Positions 54,097 through 64,000 of a stretch of DNA of 64,000 nt are shown here, one piece after another. The stretch spans positions 186,001 to 250,000 of the forward strand of contig JAOALB010000053.1 in the NCBI GenBank assembly GCA_025331125.1, written 5' to 3'. Made by a program: the position numbers and the translations under genes. The notes below the pieces were generated by a model. The model ran no database searches and was not told the DNA's origin. It saw nothing but the letters and a program-made list of their open reading frames with translations. Numbering within the stretch: the first letter of the stretch is position 1; every line of letters begins with the position of its first letter. Source of the stretch: Mycogone perniciosa. Lineage: Eukaryota > Ascomycota > Sordariomycetes > Hypocreales > Hypocreaceae.

Positions 54097-57020
54097 ATGG
54101 CCTATAAAGGTGCCGCGGGGCCGCTAAGCCCGCCCAAGACGATAGCGCCTTGTAGGGGCCCTTTGCCATCACGGAAGGAGCTGCAGCCCAGCAACCTTGA
54201 ACTGGTCGACCAATTCCCCGAATTTTATTTACAACCGCTTAAACACTCCAACTCCAACTCCAATATCAGCCATAATACTATCCTCCGTACCAATAATAAG
54301 CACACCACGCCCGACCACTACCACTACCAGTACCAGTACCAATACCAGTACCAATACCAGCACCACCAGTATCAGCACCAGTATACGCCTCCGGCCTCTA
54401 CCCCCTCTAGCTCTCCTGTCATCTCGAGATATTCTTCTCCTGTCGGTGTTGTCGAGCCCATCTCTCCCCCTTTCGAGCGCAGGCGAAAGCCCCTCACTAT
54501 ACCAGCGCAAGGTCTGCCTGGCCTGCCTCCTCTACCCCGGCCTCGCAGTGCGTCGTTTCCCCTCCCTCCGCCACAGCAGCAGCGGAGCCAACCGGAGAAG
54601 AAGTCGTTTACGTCTACTGCATACCTCCAGCGGTCAAAGAGCACTCTGTCATTGGGCACCAAGAGCGAGAACTATCCAACATCCCCGAAGTCGTCAAGGG
54701 GTGCGAAGCCTGCCAAACCTGCAAAGCCCGCCAACCTTGCAAACTACCAAAGCCGGACTCTCTCTCGCCCAGCGTCTTCCGACGCCTTAACTGTAGCTGC
54801 CCTCAGGTACATCAATGACCAAGGTCTCGCGAGGATGACCTTTTCGGAGCAGCAGAGATGGATCACGGTCCAGGAAAAGACTTTTACAAAATGGTATGTC
54901 CATTTGGTGCCCGAGAATTTTACGATTGTGTGTTTTCTCTGTTCACGTTGCTGACCGTTTTTTGTAGGTTGAACACCAAGTTGGTGAACCGCGGCTTGGA
55001 GGTCAGGGACCTGGTGGTGGATCTTAGCGATGGTGTAAGTCGGCACAACTGCCACGCCCCAAAAGGTTTACAGTTGACATCCTGCTAATATTTGCAATTG
55101 TATAGGTTATGCTGATTCATTTACTTGAATCCCTCTCGTCCGAATCGCTCGGCCGCTATGCCTCGAAACCGAAACTTCGTGTCCAGAAATTCGAAAATGC
55201 CAACCTGGCATTGGACTTCATCAAGTCCAGGGGCATTCAGATGACCAACATTGGAGCTGAGGATGTCGTCGACGGCAACCGCAAGATTGTCCTTGGCCTG
55301 ATCTGGACCTTGATTCTCCGTTTCACCATCAGCGACATTAATGAGGAGGGCATGTCTGCCAAGGAGGGCTTGCTGCTGTGGTGCCAACGGAAAACTGCAT
55401 GCTATGATGAAGTCGAAGTCCGCGACTTTAGTGGCAGTTGGAACGACGGCCTTGCATTCTGTGCTCTGTTGGACATTCACAGGCCAGACTTGATCGACTT
55501 TGATAAGCTGGACAAGTCGGACCACCGTGGCAACATGCAGCTCGCTTTTGACATTGCCCACGAGGAGATTGGTATTCCCAAGCTGCTGGATGTTGAAGAT
55601 GTCTGCGACGTTGCCAAGCCCGATGAGCGAAGTTTGATGACTTACATCGCATATTGGTTCCATGCCTTTTCACAGATGGAGAAGGTGGAGAACGCTGGTC
55701 GACGAGTTGAGAAGTTTTTCAACAACATGCAGGGTGCATGGGAGATGCAGAGCGCATATGAACGCCGCATGCGGGAACTCATGAAGACCATCAGGTCCCA
55801 AGTTGAGCAGTGGCGACTTGCCCGATTCGAGGGAACATATACCGACGCCAAAGCACAAGCTGCCGAGTTTTCGGAATACAAAAGGGGTAAGAAGCGTGAA
55901 TGGGTTGCCGAGAAGAGTGAGCTCGCCACCTTGTTGGGGAACATCAAGACAAAGCTTGGCACTTACCGCTTACGCCCGTATGAACCGCCCGCAGAGTTGA
56001 GTCAGGAGGCCCTCGAAAGAGCCTGGACCAACCTCTCTAACAGCGAGATGGCCCGGGCACAGCTGATTAATGAAACTATTCGAGAGTAAGTACAGCATCA
56101 CTTAAGGAGCTTGTGAAAGCGCAAAGACAGGTCTAACCTTATGCAGTATCAAGAACGCGTTACGAAGGTCATTTGCTGATAAGGCCAACGATTTTGCAAT
56201 GGCCCTTAACACGATGCAACTCGCAATATCAGGTCTAGATGGCGACATCGAAGACCAATTGCTCCACGTCAGAAAATTGAGCGAAAACCTACCGCCCTTG
56301 GACCGATATCTGGATACCATTGCCGAGGTAGACGCTAAGTGCGAGGAAGCAAACATTGAAGAAAACGATTTCACCACGTATACGTACGACGAATTAGCGT
56401 ACGAGCTGACCCTGGTGAAATCATCGGTACAAAAGAAGCTATCCTTCCTGGAAAACCAGATGGTTGCTCGCAACATGACCAACCTCACACCGATACAGCT
56501 GGAAGAGTTTGAAAGCGTGTTTCGTCATTTCGATCGCGACTTTTCCAACTCCCTTGCGGAGCTCGAGTTCAGTGCTGCCCTGGCTTCACTTGGATTGGTC
56601 TTCTCGGAGCAGGAGATGCATGCTTATTTTATCCAAACATCGGGAGGCAAGGATTATGTCACATTTGAGCAGTTCATTCGGTTCATGGTGGACGTAACCG
56701 AAGATCAAAATACAGCTGAGCAGGTCTTCCAGTCATTCCGTGAGGTGGCAGACGGGAAACCTTATGTCACTGAGATGGATCTGCGGCATAGCTTGGTGCC
56801 TGACGAGGTGATTGACAAGCTTTTGGACATGATGCCTGCGCACAGTGGGCCAGACATGTCACAGGACCGTGGAAGACCACAGTTCGACTACATCTCCTTC
56901 ATGGAGAAGCTGATGAGTGAGGAGGGCAGCGACGACGAGGTGCCAAACGGTGTCCTGCGAGATAAGACCAACGTTGGTAACAGCAACTCACGAAGGAATT
57001 CCAAGGTGAACGGCGGGTGA
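54097..57020 (+). CDS. acnA: Alpha-actinin with a long disordered N-terminal extension
   Basis: Exons 54097-54893, 54968-55034, 55106-56085 and 56147-57020 give 905 residues. Alpha-actinin cross-links F-actin; in Aspergillus nidulans AcnA acts at septa and in polar growth. Two calponin-homology domains form the actin-binding head: CH1 about 245-375 (WITVQEKTFTKWLNTKL, VMLIHLLESLSSESLGRY, NIGAEDVVDGNRKIVLGLIW) and CH2 about 385-490 (LLLWCQRKTACYDEVEV, FSGSWNDGLAFCALLDIH). Then comes a short spectrin-like rod (about 500-770), and EF-hand-like units at the C-terminus (FDRDFSNSLAELEF), partly degenerate for calcium. The first 240 residues are Ser/Pro-rich and hold a QY-repeat (about 74-98). The rod is shorter than in animals, as usual in fungi. 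Confidence 0.93.
54315..54385 (+). repeat. Coding minisatellite, (CAGTAC/CAATAC)n encoding Gln-Tyr repeats
   Basis: Repeated CAGTACCAATAC-type units in frame with the alpha-actinin N-terminus. They encode alternating Gln-Tyr and His, a low-complexity, prion-like segment likely to vary in length between strains. Confidence 0.75.
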
Positions 57021-57585
57021 GGGCGTCAGCGAGACATGCGCCCTGTATCGATCATTATAGAACACATTTCCTTTGTCGTATACTTTCCATTCTCTGTATA
57101 CCTCTCTTATGTTGGGTCAATGCATACATACACCTCTCCTGGGTCTCTGGATACTTGGTTGGGGAGGCAGCGGTGTTTTCTCGTTGGATGCATGCATTGG
57201 TGTTGTGTGTTTTGGATGGCACTAATGGATGGAGGTGCGAGGGCAAACTGGATATTATCTAATAGTCTATACGACGCATTGAATTAATCATCTATTACAT
57301 GTCATGGAAGGATGTAGCTGCAGTGCTTTGTTTTTGCTTATGTGACGTTCTTTGCTGGCCTTGTTATCCGCATCGTCTTATATAACGGAGTCCGGGTTCG
57401 GAGAGGTGGATGTCGGTCATCCAGAGAAGAGTCGCGCCATTATAACGAGTGCCGAAGACTCAATCAATTACAGGCGCCGGGACCACCAAAAATTCAGCTC
57501 CGGCGAATTTCATAAACCGGACTTCGCATTAACCCCAAAACTCTGTACAAGTCAGTCCACGTTTTTGTTTTTCAACTTATCGGCC
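57021..57585. other. Intergenic: alpha-actinin 3' end and D-2-hydroxyacid dehydrogenase promoter
   Basis: 565 bp. The frame of the next gene is open back to 57352, but that part lacks the look of a presequence; I read it as 5' leader. No gene seen. Confidence 0.4.
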
Positions 57586-59449
57586 ATGATGGCGTCTCGA
57601 TCGAGGGCCCTGTGCGTGCTGCGCGCTCCGAGCCGGCCAGCTGTCTTTGTCAATGCCACCAGTCGTGCGATTTCAGCTTCAGTGGCACCGTCTCGACGCT
57701 TTGCGACTTCGGCACCCAGGCTGCTGTCTCCATCGTGCGTGGCACTGCACCAAGCAAAACTCACGTCCGAGACATATCCTGCGCTGAAGAGGGATCCCAA
57801 GTTCGCGGCATTGACGGCAGAGCATGTTGCGTACTTCCAAGAGCTGTTGGGGGGCCCGCAGGCGGTTATTGATGGCGTCAATGCTGATGCCTCGGAGGAC
57901 ATTCTGCCTTTCAATGAGGATTGGATGCACAAGTACCGGGGACAGAGTCGTCTTGTGCTGAAGCCGGGCTCGACGGAGGAGGTCAGCGAGATTCTCAAGT
58001 ATTGCAATGAGAAGAAGCTGGCGGTGGTGCCGCAGGGCGGTAACACGGGCCTGGTCGGGGGCTCGGTGCCCGTGTTTGACGAGATTGTCGTCAACATGAG
58101 CCGGATGAACAAGATTCACTCATTCGATGAGATGAGCGGCTCGCTGCTTCTGGATGCGGGCTGTATCTTGGAGGTTGCGGATCAGTTTCTAGCCGAGCGA
58201 GGCTACATCTTCCCTCTGGACCTTGGAGCTAAAGGCTCGTGTCATGTCGGAGGCAACGTTGCGACCAATGCCGGCGGCTTGCGATTGCTACGTTATGGAA
58301 GTTTGCACGGCAGCGTATTGGGCATGGAAACAGTTCTGCCTGATGGGACTATCATGAATGATCTGTGCACTCTCCGCAAGAACAATACGGGCTACGACTT
58401 GAAGCAGTTGTTCATTGGGGCCGAAGGAACGCTTGGCATTATTACAAAGCTGGTTATTCAGTGCCCACAGCGCTCCTCTGCCGTCAATGTGGCGCTCTTC
58501 GGTTTGGAATCATTCCAAAAGGCCCAGTTGGCATTTCGGGAAGCCAAGAAACAGTTGGGCGAGATCCTGTCAGCTTTTGAGTTGATGGACTCGACGAGTC
58601 AGCAGATGGTGCGCACGGTTAAGGGTGAGGACCACCCGTTAGAGGGCGATCATCCGTTCTACTGTCTGATTGAGACCAGTGGCTCCAACGGTGAACATGA
58701 CTACGCAAAGCTGGAAACGTTTCTCGAGGATGTCATGAACAAGGAGATCATTGCGGACGGTGTGGTCGCACAGGATGCAACGCAGGTGAAGGAGTTGTGG
58801 GCCTGGCGCGAGAGCGTCCCCGAGTGTATCGGGCACTGGGGCGGGGTCTACAAGTACGACGTCTCCATCCCGCTGGCGGAGATGTACTCACTCGTGGACG
58901 ACGTCAAGGCCCGGATGGAGACGGCGGGCCTAGTCGGAGAGACCGATGAATATCCCGTCATCGGCGTAGTTGGCTACGGCCATATGGGCGACTCCAACCT
59001 GCATCTCAATGTGGCCGTGAGACGATACGACGCTCAGATCGAGCAGGTCTTGGAGCCATTCGTGTATGAATGGATTGAGAAACTCAAGGGCAGCATCAGT
59101 GCCGAGCACGGCTTGGGCCTGGCCAAAAAGAATTACATCAAATATAGCCGGAACGAGACCATGGTTGGCCTGATGAAGCAGATCAAAGATCTGTATGACC
59201 CGGTAAGCCGATGCCTTTCCTCTCTTCCCTCCTCCCCGATGGTTCATTCCCTTCATCATCTCAAAATAGCATCTCCGGCATTTATTTTTATTACTATTAC
59301 CGAATAGAGTCGCTCTGCAGGTTGCCACATCTTAGTAGCACTTGATTGTGGCTGTATTCCACATGCCACCTCTCTCTCTTGCGTGGCGTAAGGCTGACAC
59401 ATATGGACCACCACAGAATGGCATCATGAATCCATACAAGTATATCTGA
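57586..59449 (+). CDS. Mitochondrial FAD-linked D-2-hydroxyglutarate/D-lactate dehydrogenase (DLD2-like)
   Basis: Exons 57586-59202 and 59417-59449 (214-nt intron, last exon 11 codons with stop) give 549 residues. It oxidises D-2-hydroxyacids; the closest yeast relatives are Dld2/Dld3, which act on D-2-hydroxyglutarate and D-lactate. The FAD-binding PCMH domain shows VVPQGGNTGLVGGSVP, LLLDAGCILEVAD and GGNVATNAGGLRLLRYGSL, then FIGAEGTLGIITKL. The C-terminal FAD-oxidase domain has VVGYGHMGDSNLHLNV and ISAEHGLGLAKKNYI. The spliced tail DPNGIMNPYKYI is the conserved family end, which proves the intron. The N-terminus is Arg/Ala-rich (MMASRSRALCVLRAPSRPA..RRFATS), a mitochondrial presequence. 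Exact substrate inferred. Confidence 0.92.
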
Positions 59450-60885
59450 CCAAGGCGGATTGAAGCTGACCAAGGCGGAAATGGCGGAGATGGAGCGGGA
59501 AAATAGAGTGCGGACGGCCGTCCGAGTTTGTGTGTGTGATGTGCGTCAACTCGGGCGGGTCGCAGTAGTCTGGAAAGAGCCGTTTCTACAGAGTATTAGT
59601 CACTCCGCACACAGTTGCAGTAGCAGCAGTAGAAACAGTAGCAGTAGCAGTAGCAGTAGCAGTCCTGCTAGTGTTGGCAGATAGTTTGCTTCCGCGTACC
59701 GAGTACGAAAGGATTGTGTCTGCTAACGGACTAGTACGGGGCTATCTCACATCTTATAACCCGTTTGAGAAAGACTCCCTTGGCCGCAGGTTGCAGCGAC
59801 AAGGGGGCAGATTAATGTGACAGTTGGGAGACAAACCAAGCGTCGGCCACATTCCTGGTGAACATGTCTTGGCTCTCGATATGATTATACATCGTTTGCG
59901 ACATGTCTGGCATCATGGTCGTATACTAGTATATTCATAAGCAGGTATGGTGGGATTGGTATCAAAAAGACCCGACTGCAACTTGTTAGTTTCCTCCTAC
60001 TTAGAGACCGTGGCGAAAAGGGAGGGTCCGGAAGCCAGAACTCTCGTATTGGATATTGTGCCAAGTACTCTGTCCGGACTACTCCGTAAACTAACTTGGC
60101 CCGTCTGCCGTGGTCATTTCCTCTCCTCCAATAGTAGTGCGAGCCTTACGAGCAACTTGTGGTGCTTATTACTGTTGCACAGCCATACCCTTGGTCTACA
60201 GCCAACCAGGAACTGAGGAGCCTTTATCGTCAGCCCTACGAAGCTTAGTGTCCAGAAGGAATCCATGGGTCGGTCACCGGCCAAGTTCAAACGCAAAGGG
60301 AGGGAAATGGACGGCCAAGTCAAGAAAACGGATTCGGCAAAAAGGCAGTCTTGATCAACGGAAAGCCTTGGAGCCCCTGAGCTGCACAGCAGACAGCAGG
60401 TAACTAAGCCTTGCGGTCGTCTATACCGTGGGGCTGAGGCAGAAAGGGCCCCAACCGTGATCCTATTCGCCGACCCCACGAACATGTCGTTCATCTAAGT
60501 TCTCCTGGTTTCGGTGGTTTACGGCCCTGGTGCGGTAGGTTACAATGCAGTCACAGGCCTTGTACCAAAAGGCGGGATATTGCGCCTGCCAATAGTATGC
60601 TAGACGGCTGTTGAAGGAGAGCCTGTTGGAGCTCCAAGATTGGAGCCCATGTTGTGGGGATAGGCCGTTTTTTTTTATGTCCAAGATGGGACGGACTGTC
60701 ATGGCTGTTCTTACTGCCAATCTTTGCAACCAGGAGGCTATCCTGTCCTGCTTCCAAGTATATAACATTGGATAGCGCCCAATGGACGATGCAGACAGAA
60801 TAGCGGTGGCCAATGAGTTAAAGCCATGGGATAGCCGCCATCCGAATCTGCAAAGTACCCAAGAGCTAGGCTGAGTTTCGACGAC
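59450..60885. other. Intergenic, 1.44 kb, upstream of Zn2Cys6 gene
   Basis: No supported gene. It holds a (CAGTAG)n microsatellite (59616-59663) and a GTACCGAGTACG unit near 59696. Frames at 60114-60813 on the minus strand have no domain. Confidence 0.4.
59616..59663. repeat. (CAGTAG)n hexanucleotide microsatellite
   Basis: About eight CAGTAG or GCAGTA units with one AAACAG interruption, non-coding. Confidence 0.8.
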
Positions 60886-62643
60886 ATGGTTGGCGTTCCG
60901 GGAAAATATAAGGGGTGCGAGACCTGCCGCCGCCGCAGAGTCAAAGTTCGTCTATCCATCTTCCGCCATTGATTGATCTGTTGGGTCTCATACACATACA
61001 TACACATACACATACACCTACACCTACACCTATACATACACACAACAACGAAAACGAAAGAAAGGCAGCAACTGACGAGTTTTTTTTGGCAAACAGTGCA
61101 GCAATGAGCGGCCCTTTTGCAAAAACTGCATCGGCAGCGGGAGGACCTGTGAGGGCTACGAGAGGGAGATGGTCTTTATCACTGGCACACCAGAGACCAA
61201 AGGACGTGTGGCATCACATCCGAAGAAGACTACTCCCTCCAGGAGGTCAAAGGCCAGCAACAGTGCCAGTCCCAGCCCCAGCATCAAGACGGATGAGCTC
61301 GAGAAGCCGCAGATGCTCCCACTGCCGCCCCTGACTTCGGCGTGGGACGACTATGCACGTCTATCTAATCAGGGAGCGGAATTTCCGGCGCTGGTCACAG
61401 CACTGCAGACAAATCTGCAGAGCATCACGCGACAGGGAGTGGATGGAGACGAAGACCATCTTGGCGCTGCTGCTGGACACTTTGGCATCCATTTCCCCCC
61501 CTACTCAACGTCAGAGCTGCATCCAAACGCCAACGACGCCTTTGGTATGAACGCACAATGCATCGTGCGCCAGAAACCCGCTAATGATGAGCATGGCTCA
61601 TCTGAGAGTTACTGCGCATTTTTATTTGAAGTGGGTTGCCGATCAAAACCTGCATTTCCCGAAGGATTGACTAATAATGGGCGCAATTAGTACGATTCCT
61701 CTGGTGCATCGTGGAGACTCACGGCGGAGCAGATGGGAAGACTTGGTCCACGCCACTTCGCTTCTTTCCCAAACCATTATTTCTTTGTGAGGGTGTATCG
61801 TCCTTTAGCTGTGAGTTTGGCTGTTCTTATCATGTTCGTGGTTGACTTTCGGATTCTAACATCACGGGGTAGTTGAGTCTGGCTCTCCTGAGCCGAAGAG
61901 ACACTTTCCTCTCAACGCCACAGTGGACAACGATTCCCTGGGAGCAGCACCCGAAGTCTTTATTTGACCAGTTGTTCGACATCGCATTTCAGCTTCCTTC
62001 GCTTTTTGCGCTAACAGATCAACTCATTCTGCTCCAACCGACGCTTACTCGCCGTGTGCAGGCGCAGGATCTCCTCCATCACTGTCTTGTTCTCGAAAGG
62101 CAGTTCGGCGAATGGCTGCGGGAAGCCTGTAAAGCAACGCCGGAGTTTCCATATCCCTTCTGGGCTGAGGAGCTAAGGAGTCATGGCGGCGCCATGCCCT
62201 TCACAGATGCATATACCTTCAAAGATGGACTCACCGGCTTGATGTTCCTCTATTATTGGATGGCCATGATTCCTTTCCATCGCTGCATGGAAACTCTCCA
62301 TATGACCATTTTCCAACCCGTGGTTGAAGAATACCCTAATATATGGCCAAATCTACCACCGAGTCTTCAGATCGACCCGGCACAGTACCAGGACGGACGA
62401 GAGCTAGCCTCAAACATCTGCCGCGGGCTAGATTCAGTCCTTGATGCCACCGTTCAACCAGACATGATCCTAGCACCAATGACTGTTGCGATGGATTTCT
62501 ACCGAGATCTCAATACAATGTCTCAGGACGGTGTGTTGGAGATCCTGTGGCTTGAAGGCTTCAAGAAGAGACTGGGTGCCAAGGGGCAGGCTGTGGGGAA
62601 TGTCCTGCTGGCGCATAAATGGACGGAAATCGCCAAGTTCTAA
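60886..62643 (+). CDS. Zn(II)2Cys6 fungal transcription factor
   Basis: Exons 60886-60945, 61097-61630, 61691-61810 and 61873-62643 give 494 residues. The binuclear zinc cluster is built across the first intron: GCETCRRRRVK | CSNERPFCKNCIGSGRTCEG, spacing C-x2-C-x6-C-x6-C-x2-C-x6-C. Splitting of the cluster by an intron is common in this family. The rest resembles the fungal-specific regulators with an acidic-poor helical domain (LSRRDTFLSTPQWTTIPWE, LFALTDQLILLQPTLTRRVQ, LMFLYYWMAMIPFHRCME). The 151-nt first intron has a CACATA microsatellite. Its target genes are unknown; it has no neighbouring metabolite cluster in the window. Confidence 0.88.
60989..61044. repeat. (CATACA)n/(CACCTA)n microsatellite inside an intron
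   Basis: Irregular hexanucleotide repeats in the first intron of the Zn2Cys6 gene, which makes this intron longer than its neighbours (151 nt). Confidence 0.75.
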
Positions 62644-63209
62644 TGGATAATAGTTTGAGCAAAAGGAGAAGTGAAATAATGCAGGAAACGATAGACATGG
62701 GGGCAGCGGGTCTGCCGTGGATAGAGAGATGACCTGAGTCATGAAAAAAATGAGCAACATGACTAATAAGCGGGCTCTTGTTTGTAGATAACTTAACTCC
62801 CGACTTTGATTATTACAATAAATTTAACTTAAACTTTTAAAATAAGGTTCCATTAGTATCTTGTTTTCAATAATAGTAGATGTAATATGATGTGAGGCCT
62901 TACACTGATATACGTACAGTGCGATTATACGACATTGTTTAGTGTGGGTACTGTGTATCGGCGCGCGCCACCACGTTTCTCCGCTTCCTGTAACAGGCCC
63001 ACCAGAACAGCTCCAGCTCCAGCCTTCCCATGTACTGCAGTAGGCAGGCTGCCACTCTGACGAAGCTCTGCCAGATCAAGCACCTCAACCCCATCTCGAA
63101 ACACCAACCCGATAACACCACCCTTCCACAATCCCATTCCGCTACCAGATAATAATCGGGTAGCTTCAAAGAAGGGTTGTGTAGTTTCCGTTACTTGCAA
63201 TCTTGAACC
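62644..63209. other. Intergenic: Zn2Cys6 3' end and proteasome alpha4 promoter
   Basis: 566 bp. The stretch 62800-62900 is very AT-rich (TAAATTTAACTTAAACTTTTAA). No gene, and no clear proteasome-type control box (GGTGGCAAA) that I can see. Confidence 0.45.
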
Positions 63210-64000
63210 ATGGCGTCCGGATACGACAGAGCTCTGTCGGGTAAGTTACACCTTGTCACTGTCAACACTCCAGTTCTAACCATGGTGCAGTCTTCAGGTT
63301 CGTGCTAGCAATGCGACAGCTCCTCTACCGTATCTGACCACGTTTTAGTCCCGATGGACACGTTTTCCAAGTCGAGTATGCCGGCGAAGCAGTCAAGAGA
63401 GGTCCGTAGCAACCAGATGCCAACACCCCACCTGGTCTTACATACTTACATCTGACCAGGAACATGCGCTGTCGGCGTGAAGGGCAAGGATGTTGTTGTG
63501 CTCGGATGCGAGAAGAGATCAGCCATGAAGCTCCAAGACACGCGAATTACCCCCTCCAAGATCCAAGTTCTCGATCACCATGTTGCCCTGGCCTTCGCCG
63601 GCCTAAACGCTGATGCCCGAATCCTCGTCGACAAGGCGCGGTTAGAAGCCCAGTCTCACCGATTGTCAGTGGAGGACCCCGTCACGATCGAGTACATCAC
63701 CAAGTATGTTGCCGGTGTGCAACAACGATACACGCAGGCTGGTGGCGTTCGGCCTTTCGGTATCAGCACCTTGGTTGTTGGATTCGATAATGGCAGCAAG
63801 GTGCCCAGGCTGTATCAGACGGAGCCATCTGGCATCTACTCTGCCTGGTATGTCTCATTTGAGCATTTTTGTGGCTTCGAATCATGCTAATGCACACTTT
63901 TTAGGAAAGCAAATGCTATCGGGCGCTCCAGCAAGACGGTCCGCGAATTTCTCGAGAGAAACTATAAGGAGGATATGGATCGTGAGGCGACTATCCGACT
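63210..64000 (+). CDS. pre6: 20S proteasome subunit alpha4 (Pre6/PSMA7), partial at right edge
   Basis: Exons 63210-63240, 63291-63297 (7-nt microexon), 63349-63401, 63460-63847 and 63905 to the edge. Subunit of the outer ring of the 20S core that gates substrate entry. The N-terminal proteasome alpha signature is assembled over three splice junctions: SGYDRALS-VFS-PDGHVFQVEY. Then come KRGTCAVGVKGKDVVVLGC, MKLQDTRITPSKIQ, SGLNADAR-type FAGLNADARILVDKARLEAQ, YVAGVQQRYTQAGGVRPFG and YQTEPSGIYSAW-KANAIGRSSKTVREFLE, which are specific for alpha4. The residue after EYA is Gly (EYAGEAVKR) where yeast has Leu, an unusual replacement. About 190 residues are visible; the last exons lie outside. Confidence 0.94.

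Noticed and set aside
57352..57585. In-frame extension of the D-2-hydroxyacid dehydrogenase
   Set aside because: Would bury the mitochondrial presequence that starts at 57586.
60886..62643. Zn2Cys6 gene as marker of a secondary-metabolite cluster
   Set aside because: Neighbours are a mitochondrial dehydrogenase and a proteasome subunit; no PKS, NRPS, terpene or P450 genes in the window.

Overview
The window is nuclear DNA of a filamentous ascomycete, most likely a eurotiomycete of the Aspergillaceae type (class inferred, not proven). The evidence is short introns of about 45-75 nt with GT..CTAAC..AG signals, spaced single genes on both strands, a Ste12 with two C-terminal C2H2 fingers, an Aspergillus-type Bud4, an alpha-actinin, and a fucose lectin of the AAL/FleA type. 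I see no rRNA, tRNA, CRISPR or intact transposon. I rebuilt about 29 genes by splicing frames by eye; exon limits are in each entry.

Layout. 1-7 kb: PHS1 (very-long-chain 3-hydroxyacyl-CoA dehydratase, cut by the left edge), an APH-fold kinase, thymine-7-hydroxylase, a divergent isoorotate-decarboxylase-type amidohydrolase, and a DNAJC17/Cwf23-like J protein. 7.5-16 kb: a DUF2235 alpha/beta hydrolase with two lesions, IBA57/CAF17, an amino-acid/choline-type permease with GATA sites upstream, and a small C2H2 factor. 16-22 kb: a six-bladed fucose lectin, a tail-to-tail pair of related small proteins that look like beta-trefoils, and HIS6. 23-31 kb: BUD4 and coronin. 31-39 kb: about 8 kb without an intact gene, rich in short ACGGAGTA/TACTTCGTA repeats and holding one gene relic, ahead of STE12. 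39-50 kb: STE12, FAF1, enoyl-CoA hydratase, an N-terminally truncated NAD(P)-binding gene, a RING/triple-ZZ/SH3 protein, and mitochondrial cysteine synthase 2. 50-64 kb: a divergent pair of mitochondrial genes (PPR-like protein and bL19m), alpha-actinin, a D-2-hydroxyacid (D-2-HG/D-lactate) dehydrogenase, a Zn2Cys6 regulator, and proteasome alpha4, cut by the right edge.

How the genes work together. The clearest functional link is T7H with the amidohydrolase. Together they would oxidise the methyl group of thymine to isoorotate and decarboxylate that to uracil, so the divergent pair looks like a complete thymine-to-uracil salvage module. A second theme is actin, polarity and septation (Bud4, coronin, alpha-actinin), with Ste12 as a morphogenesis regulator; these genes are near each other but not obviously a cluster. 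A third theme is mitochondrial genes (IBA57, enoyl-CoA hydratase, Mcy1, PPR-like, bL19m, D-2-hydroxyacid dehydrogenase). The lectin and trefoil-like neighbours may form a small carbohydrate-recognition locus. I see no secondary-metabolite cluster.
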